From contig CAIWNX010000178.1 in NCBI GenBank assembly GCA_903914175.1, positions 1-41,081 of the forward strand: a DNA stretch of 41,081 bases, given 5' to 3'. The position numbers and the translations under genes are program-made. Within the stretch, counting starts at the first letter, position 1. Each line of letters starts with the position of its first letter. The DNA comes from an uncultured beta proteobacterium (GTDB lineage: Bacteria > Pseudomonadota > Gammaproteobacteria > Burkholderiales > Burkholderiaceae_C). Shown in pieces: positions 29,286-39,177 of the stretch. Below the pieces are notes generated by a model, which worked only from the letters and a program-made list of their open reading frames with translations, was not told where the DNA came from and searched no databases.

Positions 29286-30401
29286 ATGGCGCTGAACCTC
29301 AAACATCTTGGCCTGGCATGGGCCGCAAGCACACTCGTCTGCATTGGCGCTACCCACGCGGCCGAGCCCAAAGTGCTCAACATCTACAACTGGTCTGACT
29401 ACATTGCCGAAGACACGATACAAAACTTCGAGAAAGAAACCGGCATCAAGGTGCGCTATGACACCTATGACAACAACGAAATCCTGCATGCCAAACTGGT
29501 CGCCGGCAAGACCGGTTACGACATCGTGGTGCCGGGCTCGCACTTTGCCAAGAACCAGATCGAAGGCGGACTGCTGCAAAAGCTCGACCGCAGCAAGCTG
29601 AGCAACTGGGGCAACCTGGACAAGGGCCTGCTGGAGCAACTTGCCAAGCTCGATCCCGGCAACGCCTATCTGGTGGACTGGCTTTGGGGCTACGTCACGG
29701 TCGGCATCAACGTCAACAAGGTCAAGACCGCTCTGGGCAGTATGCCGATGCCGGAAAACGCCTGGAGCCTGCTATTCGATCCGAAATACGTCAGCAAGCT
29801 CAAGAGCTGCGGCGTCAGCGTGTTGGACTCGGCCTCCGAAGTGATGCCTGCCGCGCTGCTCTATGTCGGCAAACCCGCTTACAGCCGCAACGCTGCCGAT
29901 TACGCTGTGGCCGGCCAGATGCTCAAAAGCATCCGCCCCTACGTCACCCGTTTTTCATCGTCGGGCTATATCGAGGAGATGGCCAGTGGCGCGACCTGTC
30001 TGGTAATGGGGTTCTCGGGCGACATCAACATTGCCCGCAGCCGCGCGCTGGAAAACAAGGGCAAGACGCCGATCGTGATTGAAGCGCTGATTCCAAAAAC
30101 CGGCGCCACGCTGTTCTTCGACACCATGGCGATTCCGAAAGATGCGCCACACCCTGAGAACGCCCACCTGTTCATCAATTACATCCTGCGTCCGCAAGTC
30201 CATGCGGCACTGAGCAACAAGGTGTTTTATGCCAACCCGAACGCGGCTTCGCTCAAATTCGTGACCAAGGACGTTGCGGATAACAAGTCCATCTTCCTGG
30301 ACGCCGCAGCAACCAAGACGATGATTGCGCCCGATTCCCTACCGCAGGACCTGCGCCGGGTACAGACCCGCATCTTCAGCAACTTCAAGGCCGGCAAGTA
30401 A
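29286..30401 (+). CDS. Polyamine ABC transporter substrate-binding protein (PotF/PotD-like)
   Basis: AAEPKVLNIYNWSDYIAEDTIQNFEKETGIKVRYDTYDNNEILHAKLVAGKTGYDIVVPG. Confidence 0.92.
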   Translation: MALNLKHLGLAWAASTLVCIGATHAAEPKVLNIYNWSDYIAEDTIQNFEKETGIKVRYDTYDNNEILHAKLVAGKTGYDIVVPGSHFAKNQIEGGLLQKLDRSKLSNWGNLDKGLLEQLAKLDPGNAYLVDWLWGYVTVGINVNKVKTALGSMPMPENAWSLLFDPKYVSKLKSCGVSVLDSASEVMPAALLYVGKPAYSRNAADYAVAGQMLKSIRPYVTRFSSSGYIEEMASGATCLVMGFSGDINIARSRALENKGKTPIVIEALIPKTGATLFFDTMAIPKDAPHPENAHLFINYILRPQVHAALSNKVFYANPNAASLKFVTKDVADNKSIFLDAAATKTMIAPDSLPQDLRRVQTRIFSNFKAGK

Positions 30402-30410
30402 GAAAAGAGG

Positions 30411-30728
30411 TCAAGCGCGCCAGGAGCGCGAGAAAATCCATTGGCTGCTGGCGCAGGCCAGCACCATGCCGGCATAGGTCAGCATCTTGCCGTCATGGCC
30501 GAAAAACCACAGGCCCAGCCCCAGCACCAAACAATTGAGGCCAAAACTCACGGCCACCTGCAAACCATAACTGGCCACGGTTCGCTGGCGCCTGGCGACG
30601 AGCCGGGCTAGCAGCGGCATCAGCACGGCCAGCCACAGGGCCGGTGCCAGCCAGTTCAACACATGGTTCAGAAGATCGGTCGGCGCCATCAATATCCACA
30701 AAAAAGTAATCCGGGCTGCCGGACGCAA
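30411..30728 (-). CDS. Small conserved-looking membrane protein, unknown function
   Basis: 105 aa with about three hydrophobic helices; divergent from hemA. Confidence 0.6.
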   Translation of the reverse strand: MRPAARITFLWILMAPTDLLNHVLNWLAPALWLAVLMPLLARLVARRQRTVASYGLQVAVSFGLNCLVLGLGLWFFGHDGKMLTYAGMVLACASSQWIFSRSWRA

Positions 30729-30736
30729 GCTGATTT

Positions 30737-30742
30737 TATAAT
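30737..30742 (+). promoter_or_regulatory. Candidate -10 box of hemA
   Basis: TATAAT 7 nt before the hemA ATG at 30749. Confidence 0.45.
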
Positions 30743-30748
30743 CGCCGC

Positions 30749-32008
30749 ATGGCAGTCTGGGCTTTAGGAATCAATCACACGACCGCGCCGCTCGATCTGC
30801 GCGGTCGTTTTGCGTTTGCCGTCGATCAAGTTGCACCCACTTTGCGTGCCTTGCGCGACTCGCTGGCACGCCAACCCGAAGCCGCGTTGATCTCCACCTG
30901 CAACCGCACCGAAATCTATTGCGCCGGCGAAAAACCGCAGCTTGAGCACACGCTGGACTGGCTGGCCCAGTCTGGCGGCGTTTCATCTTCGCTGTTAAGG
31001 TCTCATGCCTATACCCTGGAAGACGGACTGGCTGCGCGCCATGCGTTCCGCGTTGCCAGTGGACTCGATTCAATGGTGCTGGGCGAGCCGCAGATCCTGG
31101 GCCAGATCAAGGATGCCGTGCGCGCCGCCGAAGCGGCAGGCGCCTTGGGCACAACGCTTAGCCAGCTGTTCCAGCGCTCGTTTGCGGTGGCCAAGGAAGT
31201 ACGCACCTCGACCGAGATTGGCGCGCACTCAATCAGCATGGCCGCCGCCGCCGTGCGCTTGTCCGGGCAGTTGTTTGAAGACCTGGGGCAGGTCAAGGTG
31301 CTGTTTGTCGGTGCCGGCGAAATGATTGAGCTCTGCGCCACGCACTTTGCGGCCAAGAATCCGAAGAGTATGTCGATTGCCAATCGCACGCTGGAGCGCG
31401 GCGAAAAGCTGGCCAGCCGTTTTGGTGCGGAAGTGATGCATCTGGCCGAGCTACCAGACCGGCTGCATGAATTTGACGCGGTCATCAGTTGCACCGCCAG
31501 CACGCTGCCCATCATCGGCCTGGGTGCGGTGGAGCGCGCTCTGAAACGGCGCAAGCACCGGCCCATGTTCATGGTTGATCTGGCCGTGCCGCGCGACATT
31601 GAGCTGGAAGTCAAGCGGCTCGAAGACGTTTATCTGTACACCGTGGACGATCTGGCCAGTGTGGTGCAGACCGCGCAGGCTAACCGCCAGGCGGCCGTAG
31701 CGCAAGCCGAAGCCATTGTGGATGCGGGCGTGCAAAGCTTCATGCACTGGGTCGACCAGCGCGGCTCGGTGCCTTTGATCCAGCAACTCAACGCCCAGGC
31801 TGACGAATGGCGCGCCATGGAAATCAGTCGCGCGCGCAAGCTGCTGGCCAAGGGCGAGGACGTGGACGCGGTGCTGGAAGCTTTATCCAAGGGGCTGACG
31901 CAAAAAATGCTGCACGGCGCCATGGCCGAACTGCGTGCCGGCGACAGCCAGGCGCGCGAGCGGGCCAGTTCCGCCATCCAGCACTTCTTTCTGCGCAAAG
32001 AGCGTTAG
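30749..32008 (+). CDS. hemA: Glutamyl-tRNA reductase
   Basis: [23 protein letters not shown]...[13 protein letters not shown]...[18 protein letters not shown]. Confidence 0.97.
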   Translation: MAVWALGINHTTAPLDLRGRFAFAVDQVAPTLRALRDSLARQPEAALISTCNRTEIYCAGEKPQLEHTLDWLAQSGGVSSSLLRSHAYTLEDGLAARHAFRVASGLDSMVLGEPQILGQIKDAVRAAEAAGALGTTLSQLFQRSFAVAKEVRTSTEIGAHSISMAAAAVRLSGQLFEDLGQVKVLFVGAGEMIELCATHFAAKNPKSMSIANRTLERGEKLASRFGAEVMHLAELPDRLHEFDAVISCTASTLPIIGLGAVERALKRRKHRPMFMVDLAVPRDIELEVKRLEDVYLYTVDDLASVVQTAQANRQAAVAQAEAIVDAGVQSFMHWVDQRGSVPLIQQLNAQADEWRAMEISRARKLLAKGEDVDAVLEALSKGLTQKMLHGAMAELRAGDSQARERASSAIQHFFLRKER

Positions 32009-32010
32009 CT

Positions 32011-32066
32011 ATCGTTGCGGCTCGACCCGCAATCCATGGATCCCGGATCAGGTCCGGGATGACAGT
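32011..32066 (-). repeat. Dispersed double-hairpin repeat, copy B (inverted relative to copy A)
   Basis: ATCGTTGCGGCTCGACCCGCAATCCATGGATCCCGGATCAGGTCCGGGATGACAGT. Confidence 0.85.
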
Positions 32067-32098
32067 TAACCACGCATCTTTTGCCTGCCCCTGTACCT

Positions 32099-33199
32099 AT
32101 GAAACCTTTCCTCCGCCAACAACTCGCACGCTACACCGACCGCCTGGGTGAGCTTGAATTTCTGCTCTCGCGCGAGGACATCATGAAGGACATGAAGCAG
32201 TTCCTGGTGCTGTCACGCGAGCACACCGAGGTGGCTGCGGTGGCCACGCGCTGGACACGTTACCAGCAGCGCGAAGCCGATCTGGCCGCCGCGCAGGACC
32301 TGCTGAGCAGCGCGTCAGACGACGCCGACATGGCCGCCATGGCGCAGGAAGAAATCGACGGCGCCGGCGCCGAACTCGCGCAACTCGAAAACGAACTGCA
32401 GCGCATGCTGCTGCCCAAGGACCCGGACGACGCGCGCAACGCCTTCATGGAAATCCGCGCCGGCACCGGCGGCGACGAATCAGCCCTGTTCGCCGCCGAT
32501 CTGCTGCGCATGTACACACGCTACTGCGAACGGCGCGGCTGGAAGACCGAGATCATCAGTGAATCAGCCAGCGAACTCGGCGGCTACAAGGAAGTGGTAA
32601 TTCGCATTGAGGGCGATAACGTTTATGGCGCGCTCAAGTTCGAATCCGGCGGGCATCGCGTGCAGCGCGTGCCGGCCACTGAAACCCAGGGCCGTATTCA
32701 CACCAGCGCCTGTACCGTGGCGGTGTTGGCCGAACCCGACGAGACGGTGGCGATCCAGATCAACCCGGCCGACCTGCGCATCGATACCTACCGTGCCAGC
32801 GGTGCCGGCGGCCAGCACATCAACAAGACCGATTCAGCCGTGCGCATCACACACCTGCCAACCGGTATCGTGGCCGAATGTCAGGACGGCCGCAGCCAGC
32901 ACAGCAACAAGGCGCAGGCGCTCAAGGTGCTGACCGCCCGCATTCAGGAAAAGGACCGTTCCGAGCGCGCCGCCAAGGACGCAGCCGAACGCAAGAGCCT
33001 GATCGGCAGCGGCGACCGCAGTGACCGCATCCGCACCTACAACTTCCCGCAGGGGCGCCTGACGGATCACCGCATCAATCTCACCTTGTACAAGCTGCTC
33101 TACATCATGGAGGGCGACCTGGACGACGTGGTGCAAGCCCTGCAAGCCTACGAAGCGGCAGAGCAACTGGCAGCGCTGGAACTCGGCGCCGGCGCCTGA
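32099..33199 (+). CDS. prfA: Peptide chain release factor 1
   Basis: [24 protein letters not shown]...[25 protein letters not shown] (GGQ motif). Confidence 0.97.
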   Translation: MKPFLRQQLARYTDRLGELEFLLSREDIMKDMKQFLVLSREHTEVAAVATRWTRYQQREADLAAAQDLLSSASDDADMAAMAQEEIDGAGAELAQLENELQRMLLPKDPDDARNAFMEIRAGTGGDESALFAADLLRMYTRYCERRGWKTEIISESASELGGYKEVVIRIEGDNVYGALKFESGGHRVQRVPATETQGRIHTSACTVAVLAEPDETVAIQINPADLRIDTYRASGAGGQHINKTDSAVRITHLPTGIVAECQDGRSQHSNKAQALKVLTARIQEKDRSERAAKDAAERKSLIGSGDRSDRIRTYNFPQGRLTDHRINLTLYKLLYIMEGDLDDVVQALQAYEAAEQLAALELGAGA

Positions 33200-33206
33200 G
33201 CATCCC

Positions 33207-34034
33207 ATGCTGACACTGGCGCAGGCATTGCAGAAGGCACAGGCGCAAAGCCTGAAACGGCTGGACGCCCAGATGCTGCTCATGCACGTGCTGGGTCGGT
33301 CTGCGCACGACCGAGCCTGGCTGCTGGCCCATGACATGGACAGGCTTGAGGCCCCCGCACAAACCAGGTTCGACGCCTGCGTGCAACGCCGCCTCAATGG
33401 CGAACCGCTGGCCTATATCACCGGGCACAAGGAATTTTTCGGACTTGACTTGCAGGTGGACGCGCGTGTGCTGGTGCCGCGCCCCGATACCGAAACCCTG
33501 GTCGAGTGGGCACTGGCCGTGCTTACCGACACACCAGCGGCCAGCGTGCTGGACCTCGGCACCGGCAGCGGCGCCATTGCACTGGCACTCAAGGCCAGCC
33601 GGCCGGACCTGTCGGTGAGCGCCATCGACTTCAGCACGGACGCGCTGGCGGTGGCCCGTTCCAATGCCGCTCGCCTGCAGCTGGCGATTGATTTCCAGCA
33701 CGGCTCCTGGTTTGTGGGCGTCAAGAATCGCTACCAGGTCATCGTCTCCAACCCGCCTTATGTTGCGGCACAGGATCCACATCTGGCCGACCTGACCCAT
33801 GAGCCTTTGCAGGCACTGAGCGCCGGCGTCGACGGGCTGGGCGACCTGCGCCGCATCATCACGCAAGCGCCAGCACACCTGGAAGATGGCGGTTGGCTAT
33901 TGCTGGAACACGGTCACGACCAGGCACAGGACGTACGCGGTCTATTGTTGCAGGCCGGTTTTGACGACGTTCAATCGCGTCGCGATCTCAGCGGCATCGA
34001 ACGCTGTAGCGGTGCTCGCCTGGCGCTGCGTTGA
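33207..34034 (+). CDS. prmC: Peptide chain release factor N(5)-glutamine methyltransferase
   Basis: PLAYITGHKEFFGLDLQVDARVLVPRPDTETLVEWAL; VSNPPYVAAQDPHL. Confidence 0.96.
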   Translation: MLTLAQALQKAQAQSLKRLDAQMLLMHVLGRSAHDRAWLLAHDMDRLEAPAQTRFDACVQRRLNGEPLAYITGHKEFFGLDLQVDARVLVPRPDTETLVEWALAVLTDTPAASVLDLGTGSGAIALALKASRPDLSVSAIDFSTDALAVARSNAARLQLAIDFQHGSWFVGVKNRYQVIVSNPPYVAAQDPHLADLTHEPLQALSAGVDGLGDLRRIITQAPAHLEDGGWLLLEHGHDQAQDVRGLLLQAGFDDVQSRRDLSGIERCSGARLALR

Positions 34035-34042
34035 GCCTGCAG

Positions 34043-34519
34043 CTAATGATGGTGGCCATGCGCACCGTGCACATGACCGTGCGCCACTTCCTCTTCGCTG
34101 GCCAGTCGGACCTCGGTTACCTGAACGTCAAAGCGCAAGGTCATGCCGGCAAACGGATGGTTGCCATCCAGAAACACCTTGTCGCCCTTGACCTTCAAGA
34201 CCGTAAAGACCTGGGCCTGACCTTTTTCATCCTGACCGCGCAACTGACCGCCAACTTTGACGCCTGGCGGAAACTCGGTTTTGGGAATCGCCTGTAGCAG
34301 GCTCTCGTCACGCACGCCGTAAGCATCTTGCGGCTGCAGTTCCAGTGTGATTCGGTGGCCGGCCTCCTGCCCTTCCAGCGCCTCTTCAATCTTGGCAAAG
34401 GTATTGCCATAGCCTCCATGCAAATAGGCCATCGGCTCATCACTTTGTTCCAGCACCTTGCCCAGGCGGTCGCTAATCTTGTAGCGCAGGGTAACGGCGG
34501 TGTTTTTTTCGATTTTCAT
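34043..34519 (-). CDS. slyD: FKBP-type peptidyl-prolyl cis-trans isomerase, SlyD-like
   Basis: MKIEKNTAVTLRYKISDRLGKVLEQSDEPMAYLHGGYGNTFAKIEEALEGQEAG; His-rich C-terminus GHVHGAHGHHH. Start 34519 (or 34525) preferred over the ORF-track 35005. Confidence 0.93.
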   Translation of the reverse strand: MKIEKNTAVTLRYKISDRLGKVLEQSDEPMAYLHGGYGNTFAKIEEALEGQEAGHRITLELQPQDAYGVRDESLLQAIPKTEFPPGVKVGGQLRGQDEKGQAQVFTVLKVKGDKVFLDGNHPFAGMTLRFDVQVTEVRLASEEEVAHGHVHGAHGHHH

Positions 34520-34625
34520 GGGCATGACTGAGTAGTGATCAGGGACGCCTATTCTCACCCCAAAACCAATCAACCCCGAAGGCCAAGCGGCTTGAGCGCC
34601 AGGCAAAACCCTGAAGTGTCCGACA

Positions 34626-35873
34626 ATGCCAGCCAACACCCCTATTTGCCAAATGCCAAACTCCAACCATCGACTCTCCATGACACAGGTTCTCCTGTGT
34701 GGCGCCGCCATTGTCACGCTCTCCATGGGCATCCGGCACGGTTTTGGCCTGTGGCTGCAACCCGTCACCCAAAGCCGGGGTTGGAGTCGCGAAACTTTTG
34801 CTTTTGCCATCGCCATCCAGAATCTGGCCTGGGGCGTTACGGGTATTTTTGCCGGTATGGTGGCAGACCGGCTTGGCGCCTTCAAGGTCATCGTCGGTGG
34901 CGCGCTCCTGTATGCGCTTGGGCTGGTGGGTATGGCCATGGCCACCACGCCGTTGCTTTTTTCGGCTTCGGCCGGCGTCCTGATTGGCATGGCGCAAGCC
35001 GGCACGACCTACGCCGTCATCTACGGGGTGATCGGCCGCAATGTGAGCGCCGACAAGCGATCCTGGGCGATGGGGATTGCGGCAGCGGCCGGCTCGTTCG
35101 GGCAGTTCCTGATGGTGCCGACCGAAGGTTTTCTGATTGGCAGTTTCGGATGGCAGCAGGCATTGATAACTTTGGGGCTTGCCTCGATGCTGATGGTGCC
35201 GCTGGCCTGGGGTTTGCGCGAACCCGGTTTCATCGGCGGCGCGGTGATGCAGCGCGAACAAACCATCATGCAAGCTGTCACTGAAGCCTTCCGCTACCCG
35301 AGCTTTCAACTGCTGATGGCCGGCTATTTTGTCTGCGGCTTTCAGGTCGTGTTCATAGGCGTGCACATGCCAAGCTATTTGCGCGACAAAGGCCTGTCGC
35401 CCCAGGTGGCCAGCTACGCGCTGGCACTGATCGGCTTGTTCAACGTTTTTGGCACTTACGCCTCAGGTGTGCTGGGGCAGCGACTGCAGAAGAAAAACAT
35501 CCTGGCCTTCATTTACATCACGCGGGCAATTGCCATCAGCCTGTTTTTGCTGGCGCCGCTGTCGCCCGCAAGCGTCTATATCTTCTCCAGCGTCATGGGC
35601 CTGCTGTGGCTCTCGACTGTGCCAGTGACCAATGCGACCGTGGCGCAGATTTTTGGCGTGGCGCATCTGTCCATGCTGAGCGGCTTCGTCTTCTTCAGCC
35701 ACCAGATTGGTTCTTTCTTGGGCGTGTGGCTGGGGGGTTATCTGTATGACCGCAACGGAAACTATGACACGGTCTGGTACATCGCCATAGCGCTGGGTGT
35801 GTTGGCTGCGTTGGTGAACCTGCCAATCAAGGAAGCGTCCATCAACCGCAAGGCCGCAGCGCAGGGGGCGTGA
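34626..35873 (+). CDS. MFS transporter
   Basis: 12-TM pattern; IRHGFGLWLQPVTQSRGWSRETFAFAIAIQNLAWGVTGIFAGMVADRLGAFKVI. Start could be 34650 or 34680. Confidence 0.92.
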   Translation: MPANTPICQMPNSNHRLSMTQVLLCGAAIVTLSMGIRHGFGLWLQPVTQSRGWSRETFAFAIAIQNLAWGVTGIFAGMVADRLGAFKVIVGGALLYALGLVGMAMATTPLLFSASAGVLIGMAQAGTTYAVIYGVIGRNVSADKRSWAMGIAAAAGSFGQFLMVPTEGFLIGSFGWQQALITLGLASMLMVPLAWGLREPGFIGGAVMQREQTIMQAVTEAFRYPSFQLLMAGYFVCGFQVVFIGVHMPSYLRDKGLSPQVASYALALIGLFNVFGTYASGVLGQRLQKKNILAFIYITRAIAISLFLLAPLSPASVYIFSSVMGLLWLSTVPVTNATVAQIFGVAHLSMLSGFVFFSHQIGSFLGVWLGGYLYDRNGNYDTVWYIAIALGVLAALVNLPIKEASINRKAAAQGA

Positions 35874-35877
35874 GCGC

Positions 35878-36003
35878 ATGAAACGGTGGCATAGGGCATG
35901 GGCTTATATTGCGGCGCTGTGCGTGCTGCTGGCCGTTTTCTCCCTCTACACGCGTCCTGATTTTCTGGTCACCCTGGCCAATCAGATCTGGGCCTGTTTC
36001 TAA
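35878..36003 (+). CDS. 41-aa small membrane protein (below ORF-track length cutoff)
   Basis: MKRWHRAWAYIAALCVLLAVFSLYTRPDFLVTLANQIWACF*; one TM helix, start 2 nt after the MFS stop. Confidence 0.6.
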   Translation: MKRWHRAWAYIAALCVLLAVFSLYTRPDFLVTLANQIWACF

Positions 36004-36014
36004 CCCTAACGCCC

Positions 36015-36620
36015 ATGCCCGACGCCGCCGCGAACACACTGCCCCACGCTGCAGGGCCCGCCTCTGACTGGGTCCAGCGCTGGACGCACCTGTTGCCAGC
36101 CGGCGCCACGGTGCTTGATGTGGCCTGCGGTCACGGACGCCACATGAAGTGGTTCGCGCAGAACGGTCATCATGTCACCGGGCTTGATCAATCGGTCGCT
36201 GCGATTGAGGCGGCTGGCGCTTTCGGCCAAGCCGTTCTGGCTGATATTGAACACAATTCCTGGCCCCTGATTGAGAACGGCCAAATCCGCCAATTCGACG
36301 CCATTGTGGTCACCAACTATTTGTGGCGCCCGCTGTTTCCGGTCATCCTCCAGAGCTTGGCCTCTGGCAGCGTGCTTATTTATGAAACATTTGCCCAGGG
36401 CAATGAAACCGTTGGCAAACCGTCAAGCCCCGACTTTCTATTGCAACCGGGTGAGTTGCTGCGAGCTTTCAAGGAGCTGCACGTTATCGCTTTTGAAGAT
36501 GGATTCCTTGAAAATCCGCCCCGTTTCGTTCAACGAATGGCAGCAGTCCGGGTCGATCCAGAGACCGCGCCAAGCCAAGTGGCCCGGCGTCATGTACTGG
36601 GCTTCGAACAGTCTCGCTAG
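36015..36620 (+). CDS. Class I SAM-dependent methyltransferase
   Basis: GATVLDVACGHGRHMKWFAQNGHHVTGLDQSVAAI motif I. Confidence 0.9.
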   Translation: MPDAAANTLPHAAGPASDWVQRWTHLLPAGATVLDVACGHGRHMKWFAQNGHHVTGLDQSVAAIEAAGAFGQAVLADIEHNSWPLIENGQIRQFDAIVVTNYLWRPLFPVILQSLASGSVLIYETFAQGNETVGKPSSPDFLLQPGELLRAFKELHVIAFEDGFLENPPRFVQRMAAVRVDPETAPSQVARRHVLGFEQSR

Positions 36621-36650
36621 AATGTCCTTTTACCGCACAAAGACCGTGAT

Positions 36651-37544
36651 ATGACTTCATCCAATCGCCAAATCAGGGGCAGCATCGTGGCCCTCGCGAC
36701 CCCCATGCACGAAGACGGCAGCGTGGACTATCCGACGCTGCGCAAGTTGATCGACTGGCACATCGCCGAAGGCACCGATTGCGTCGGTGTTGTCGGGACC
36801 ACCGGCGAGTCGCCAACAGTCAATGTGCAAGAACATTGCGAGATCATCCGTGTCGCGGTCGAGCAAGCCGCAGGACGGGTGCCGATCATGGCGGGCTGCG
36901 GCGCAAACTCCACGTCCGAAGCGATTGAACTGGCCAAGTTTGCCAAGGCCGTCGGAGCCGATTGCCAGTTGCAGGTGGTGCCGTACTACAACAAGCCAAC
37001 CCAGGAAGGTCAGTATCTGCACTTCAAGGCGATCGCAGAAGCCGTTGATCTGCCGATGGTGCTTTACAACGTTCCCGGCCGCTCGGTGGCGGACATGGTC
37101 CATGACACCGTTATCCGACTGGCGCAGGTCAACGGCATTGTTGGCATCAAGGAAGCCACCGGCAACATTGAACGCGCCCAGTGGTTGATCCGCGAGGCAC
37201 CAAAAGGATTTTCGATTTACTCGGGCGACGACGGGACCGCCGTGGCGCTGATGCTGTGCGGCGGGCACGGCAACGTCAGCGTTTCAGCCAATCTGGCCCC
37301 GCGACTGATGCACGAGTTATGCATTGCCGCCATCGCGGGCGACACCAAGCAGGCCATGGCGATCCAATTTAAATTGTTGCCACTGCACAAGAACCTGTTT
37401 GTTGAAGCCAACCCAATTCCAGTGAAATGGGCCATGGCACGAATGAAACTGTGCGGCCCTACCATGCGACTGCCCATGACACCGTTGACCCAAGCCAACG
37501 AAGCGGTGCTTGAAGGCGCGTTGCGCGCCACCGGTCTGCTTTGA
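36651..37544 (+). CDS. dapA: 4-hydroxy-tetrahydrodipicolinate synthase
   Basis: [65 protein letters not shown]. Confidence 0.97.
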   Translation: MTSSNRQIRGSIVALATPMHEDGSVDYPTLRKLIDWHIAEGTDCVGVVGTTGESPTVNVQEHCEIIRVAVEQAAGRVPIMAGCGANSTSEAIELAKFAKAVGADCQLQVVPYYNKPTQEGQYLHFKAIAEAVDLPMVLYNVPGRSVADMVHDTVIRLAQVNGIVGIKEATGNIERAQWLIREAPKGFSIYSGDDGTAVALMLCGGHGNVSVSANLAPRLMHELCIAAIAGDTKQAMAIQFKLLPLHKNLFVEANPIPVKWAMARMKLCGPTMRLPMTPLTQANEAVLEGALRATGLL

Positions 37545-37588
37545 CACGTTAAAGCCGGCCTTACCTACTACCCACGGGGACACTTTCT

Positions 37589-38671
37589 GTGAATCAATTT
37601 TCCAAACTTGCGTTGCTGAGTCTCGCACTGAGCCTGGCTGCATGCAGCACTGTTCTCGAAAACGATAAAGTCAACTACAAAGGCGCCGTCAAAGGCCCCG
37701 CACTCGATGTGCCGCCCGATTTGACCCAGTTGTCCGGTGGCAGTCGTTACACGGTTCCAGGTGCCCCTGTGACCGCGTCGAGTTTCCAAACTTCCAAGAC
37801 CGGCTCCGCGGCGCCCACTGCCATCAATTCAGCAGGCGATGTGCGCATTGAGCGCGTCGGCAACCAGCGCTGGTTGGTGATCAACCGACCAGCGGACAAG
37901 CTTTGGGGACCGGTGCGCGATTTCTGGCAAGAAAATGGCTTCGTGTTAGCGACCGAACAGGTCAACCTGGGAATCATGGAAACGGATTGGGCCGAGAACC
38001 GGGCCAAACTGCCACAAGACTTTATTCGCAGCACGTTTGGGAAAATACTCGATCCCCTGTATTCAACAGGTGAGCGGGACAAGTTTCGCACCCGTCTGGA
38101 GCGCAGTGCCGGTGGGGGCACTGAAGTGTTCATCACGCATCGCGGCATGATTGAGGTTTACAGCACCGCACAAAAAGATTCAACCGTGTGGCAGCCCCGC
38201 GCTGCCGACCCGGAACTCGAAGCAGAGTTCTTGAGCCGTCTCTTGGTCAAGCTGGGGACGACACAAGAGCAATCAAAGACTTTGATGACGGCCGGCCCGG
38301 GCAAGATCAGTTCGCGTGTGGCGGTGGTTGACGGAAAGCCCGTGATCCAAATCGAGGAAAACTTTGATCGCACCTGGCGCCGGGTTGGCCTGTCATTGGA
38401 CCGAACCAGCTTCACGGTGGAGGACCGGGACCGTAGCAAGGGAATTTACTTTGTTCGCTACGTGGAACCCGTAACCGACAAGGCCGAGCCAGGTTTCCTG
38501 AGTTCACTGTTTGGTTCGTCAAAGACAAGTTCAGCGCCGCTGAAATACCGGGTCGCACTTGTTACGCAAGGGTCTACAACAACAGTGTCAGTACAAAATT
38601 CCGACGGATCGCCAGAGACCTCCGGCAACGCACAACGGATACTCAAAGTCATTGCGGATGATCTCCAGTAG
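37589..38671 (+). CDS. bamC: Outer membrane protein assembly factor BamC
   Basis: Lipobox LSLAACS; GPALDVPPDLTQLSGGSRY; synteny dapA-bamC; GTG start. Confidence 0.92.
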   Translation: MNQFSKLALLSLALSLAACSTVLENDKVNYKGAVKGPALDVPPDLTQLSGGSRYTVPGAPVTASSFQTSKTGSAAPTAINSAGDVRIERVGNQRWLVINRPADKLWGPVRDFWQENGFVLATEQVNLGIMETDWAENRAKLPQDFIRSTFGKILDPLYSTGERDKFRTRLERSAGGGTEVFITHRGMIEVYSTAQKDSTVWQPRAADPELEAEFLSRLLVKLGTTQEQSKTLMTAGPGKISSRVAVVDGKPVIQIEENFDRTWRRVGLSLDRTSFTVEDRDRSKGIYFVRYVEPVTDKAEPGFLSSLFGSSKTSSAPLKYRVALVTQGSTTTVSVQNSDGSPETSGNAQRILKVIADDLQ

Positions 38672-38756
38672 TCCATCTGCAAGGGAAATTTGGCAAACGC
38701 CGAATCCATTTCCCTAATGAGCAGAAACAGTCCGTAATATTCGAAATGTTCCGACG

Positions 38757-38785
38757 AAAAAAAGCCACCTGACGGTGGCTTTTTT
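38757..38785. terminator. Bidirectional rho-independent terminator between bamC and the convergent lipoprotein gene
   Basis: AAAAAAGCCACC-TGAC-GGTGGCTTTTTT perfect 12-bp stem, tetraloop, A and T tracts. Confidence 0.9.
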
Positions 38786-38809
38786 CTTCAACAAAGTTGA
38801 AATGCGAGA

Positions 38810-39031
38810 TTACTTCTTCGCAGCGCTGGCAGCAGCTTCCGGAGCAGCAGCTTCCGGAGCAGCGGCGGCAGGAGCCGAAGCAGCAGGAGCGGCGGCTTCC
38901 GATGCGGGAGCAGCGGCGGGAGCAGGAGCAGCAGCAGGAGCGGGAGCAGGTGCAGGCGCTTCTTCTTTTTTACCACAAGCAACCAGAGCGGCGGCAGCGA
39001 TAACGGCGGCCAAAATGAGTGATTTTTTCAT
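38810..39031 (-). CDS. Ala/Pro-rich low-complexity small lipoprotein
   Basis: MKKSLILAAVIAAAALVACGKKEEAPAPAPAPAAAPAPAAAPASEAAAPAASAPAAAAPEAAAPEAAASAAKK; lipobox LVAC. Confidence 0.8.
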   Translation of the reverse strand: MKKSLILAAVIAAAALVACGKKEEAPAPAPAPAAAPAPAAAPASEAAAPAASAPAAAAPEAAAPEAAASAAKK

Positions 39032-39177
39032 TTGAAAAATTACCTAGTAAGTTAAAAAAAAACAATTTCCGGAAATTGTCAGTGCAGAAATACTGCAACG
39101 ACCAAGCAAAAATGACTCGAGATCTTCTTGCTCAGCCGCGAATTATAAGGCAAAACCCTAAGTCCTCGAAGCACGAA

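Noticed and set aside
34520-35005. N-terminal extension of the SlyD ORF in the ORF track
   Set aside because: The extension is antisense to the MFS gene; canonical SlyD starts at MKIEKNTAV (34519).
34539-35366. 275-aa minus-strand ORF
   Set aside because: Antisense to the MFS transporter; no recognisable motif.
38810-38965. Possible CRISPR-like or tandem-repeat array
   Set aside because: The repeats are short degenerate Ala/Pro codon runs within a coding gene, with no spacer structure.
38775-39035. 86-aa plus-strand Ala/Gly-rich ORF
   Set aside because: Shadow of the Ala/Pro-rich lipoprotein repeat on the minus strand, which has a lipobox and start.
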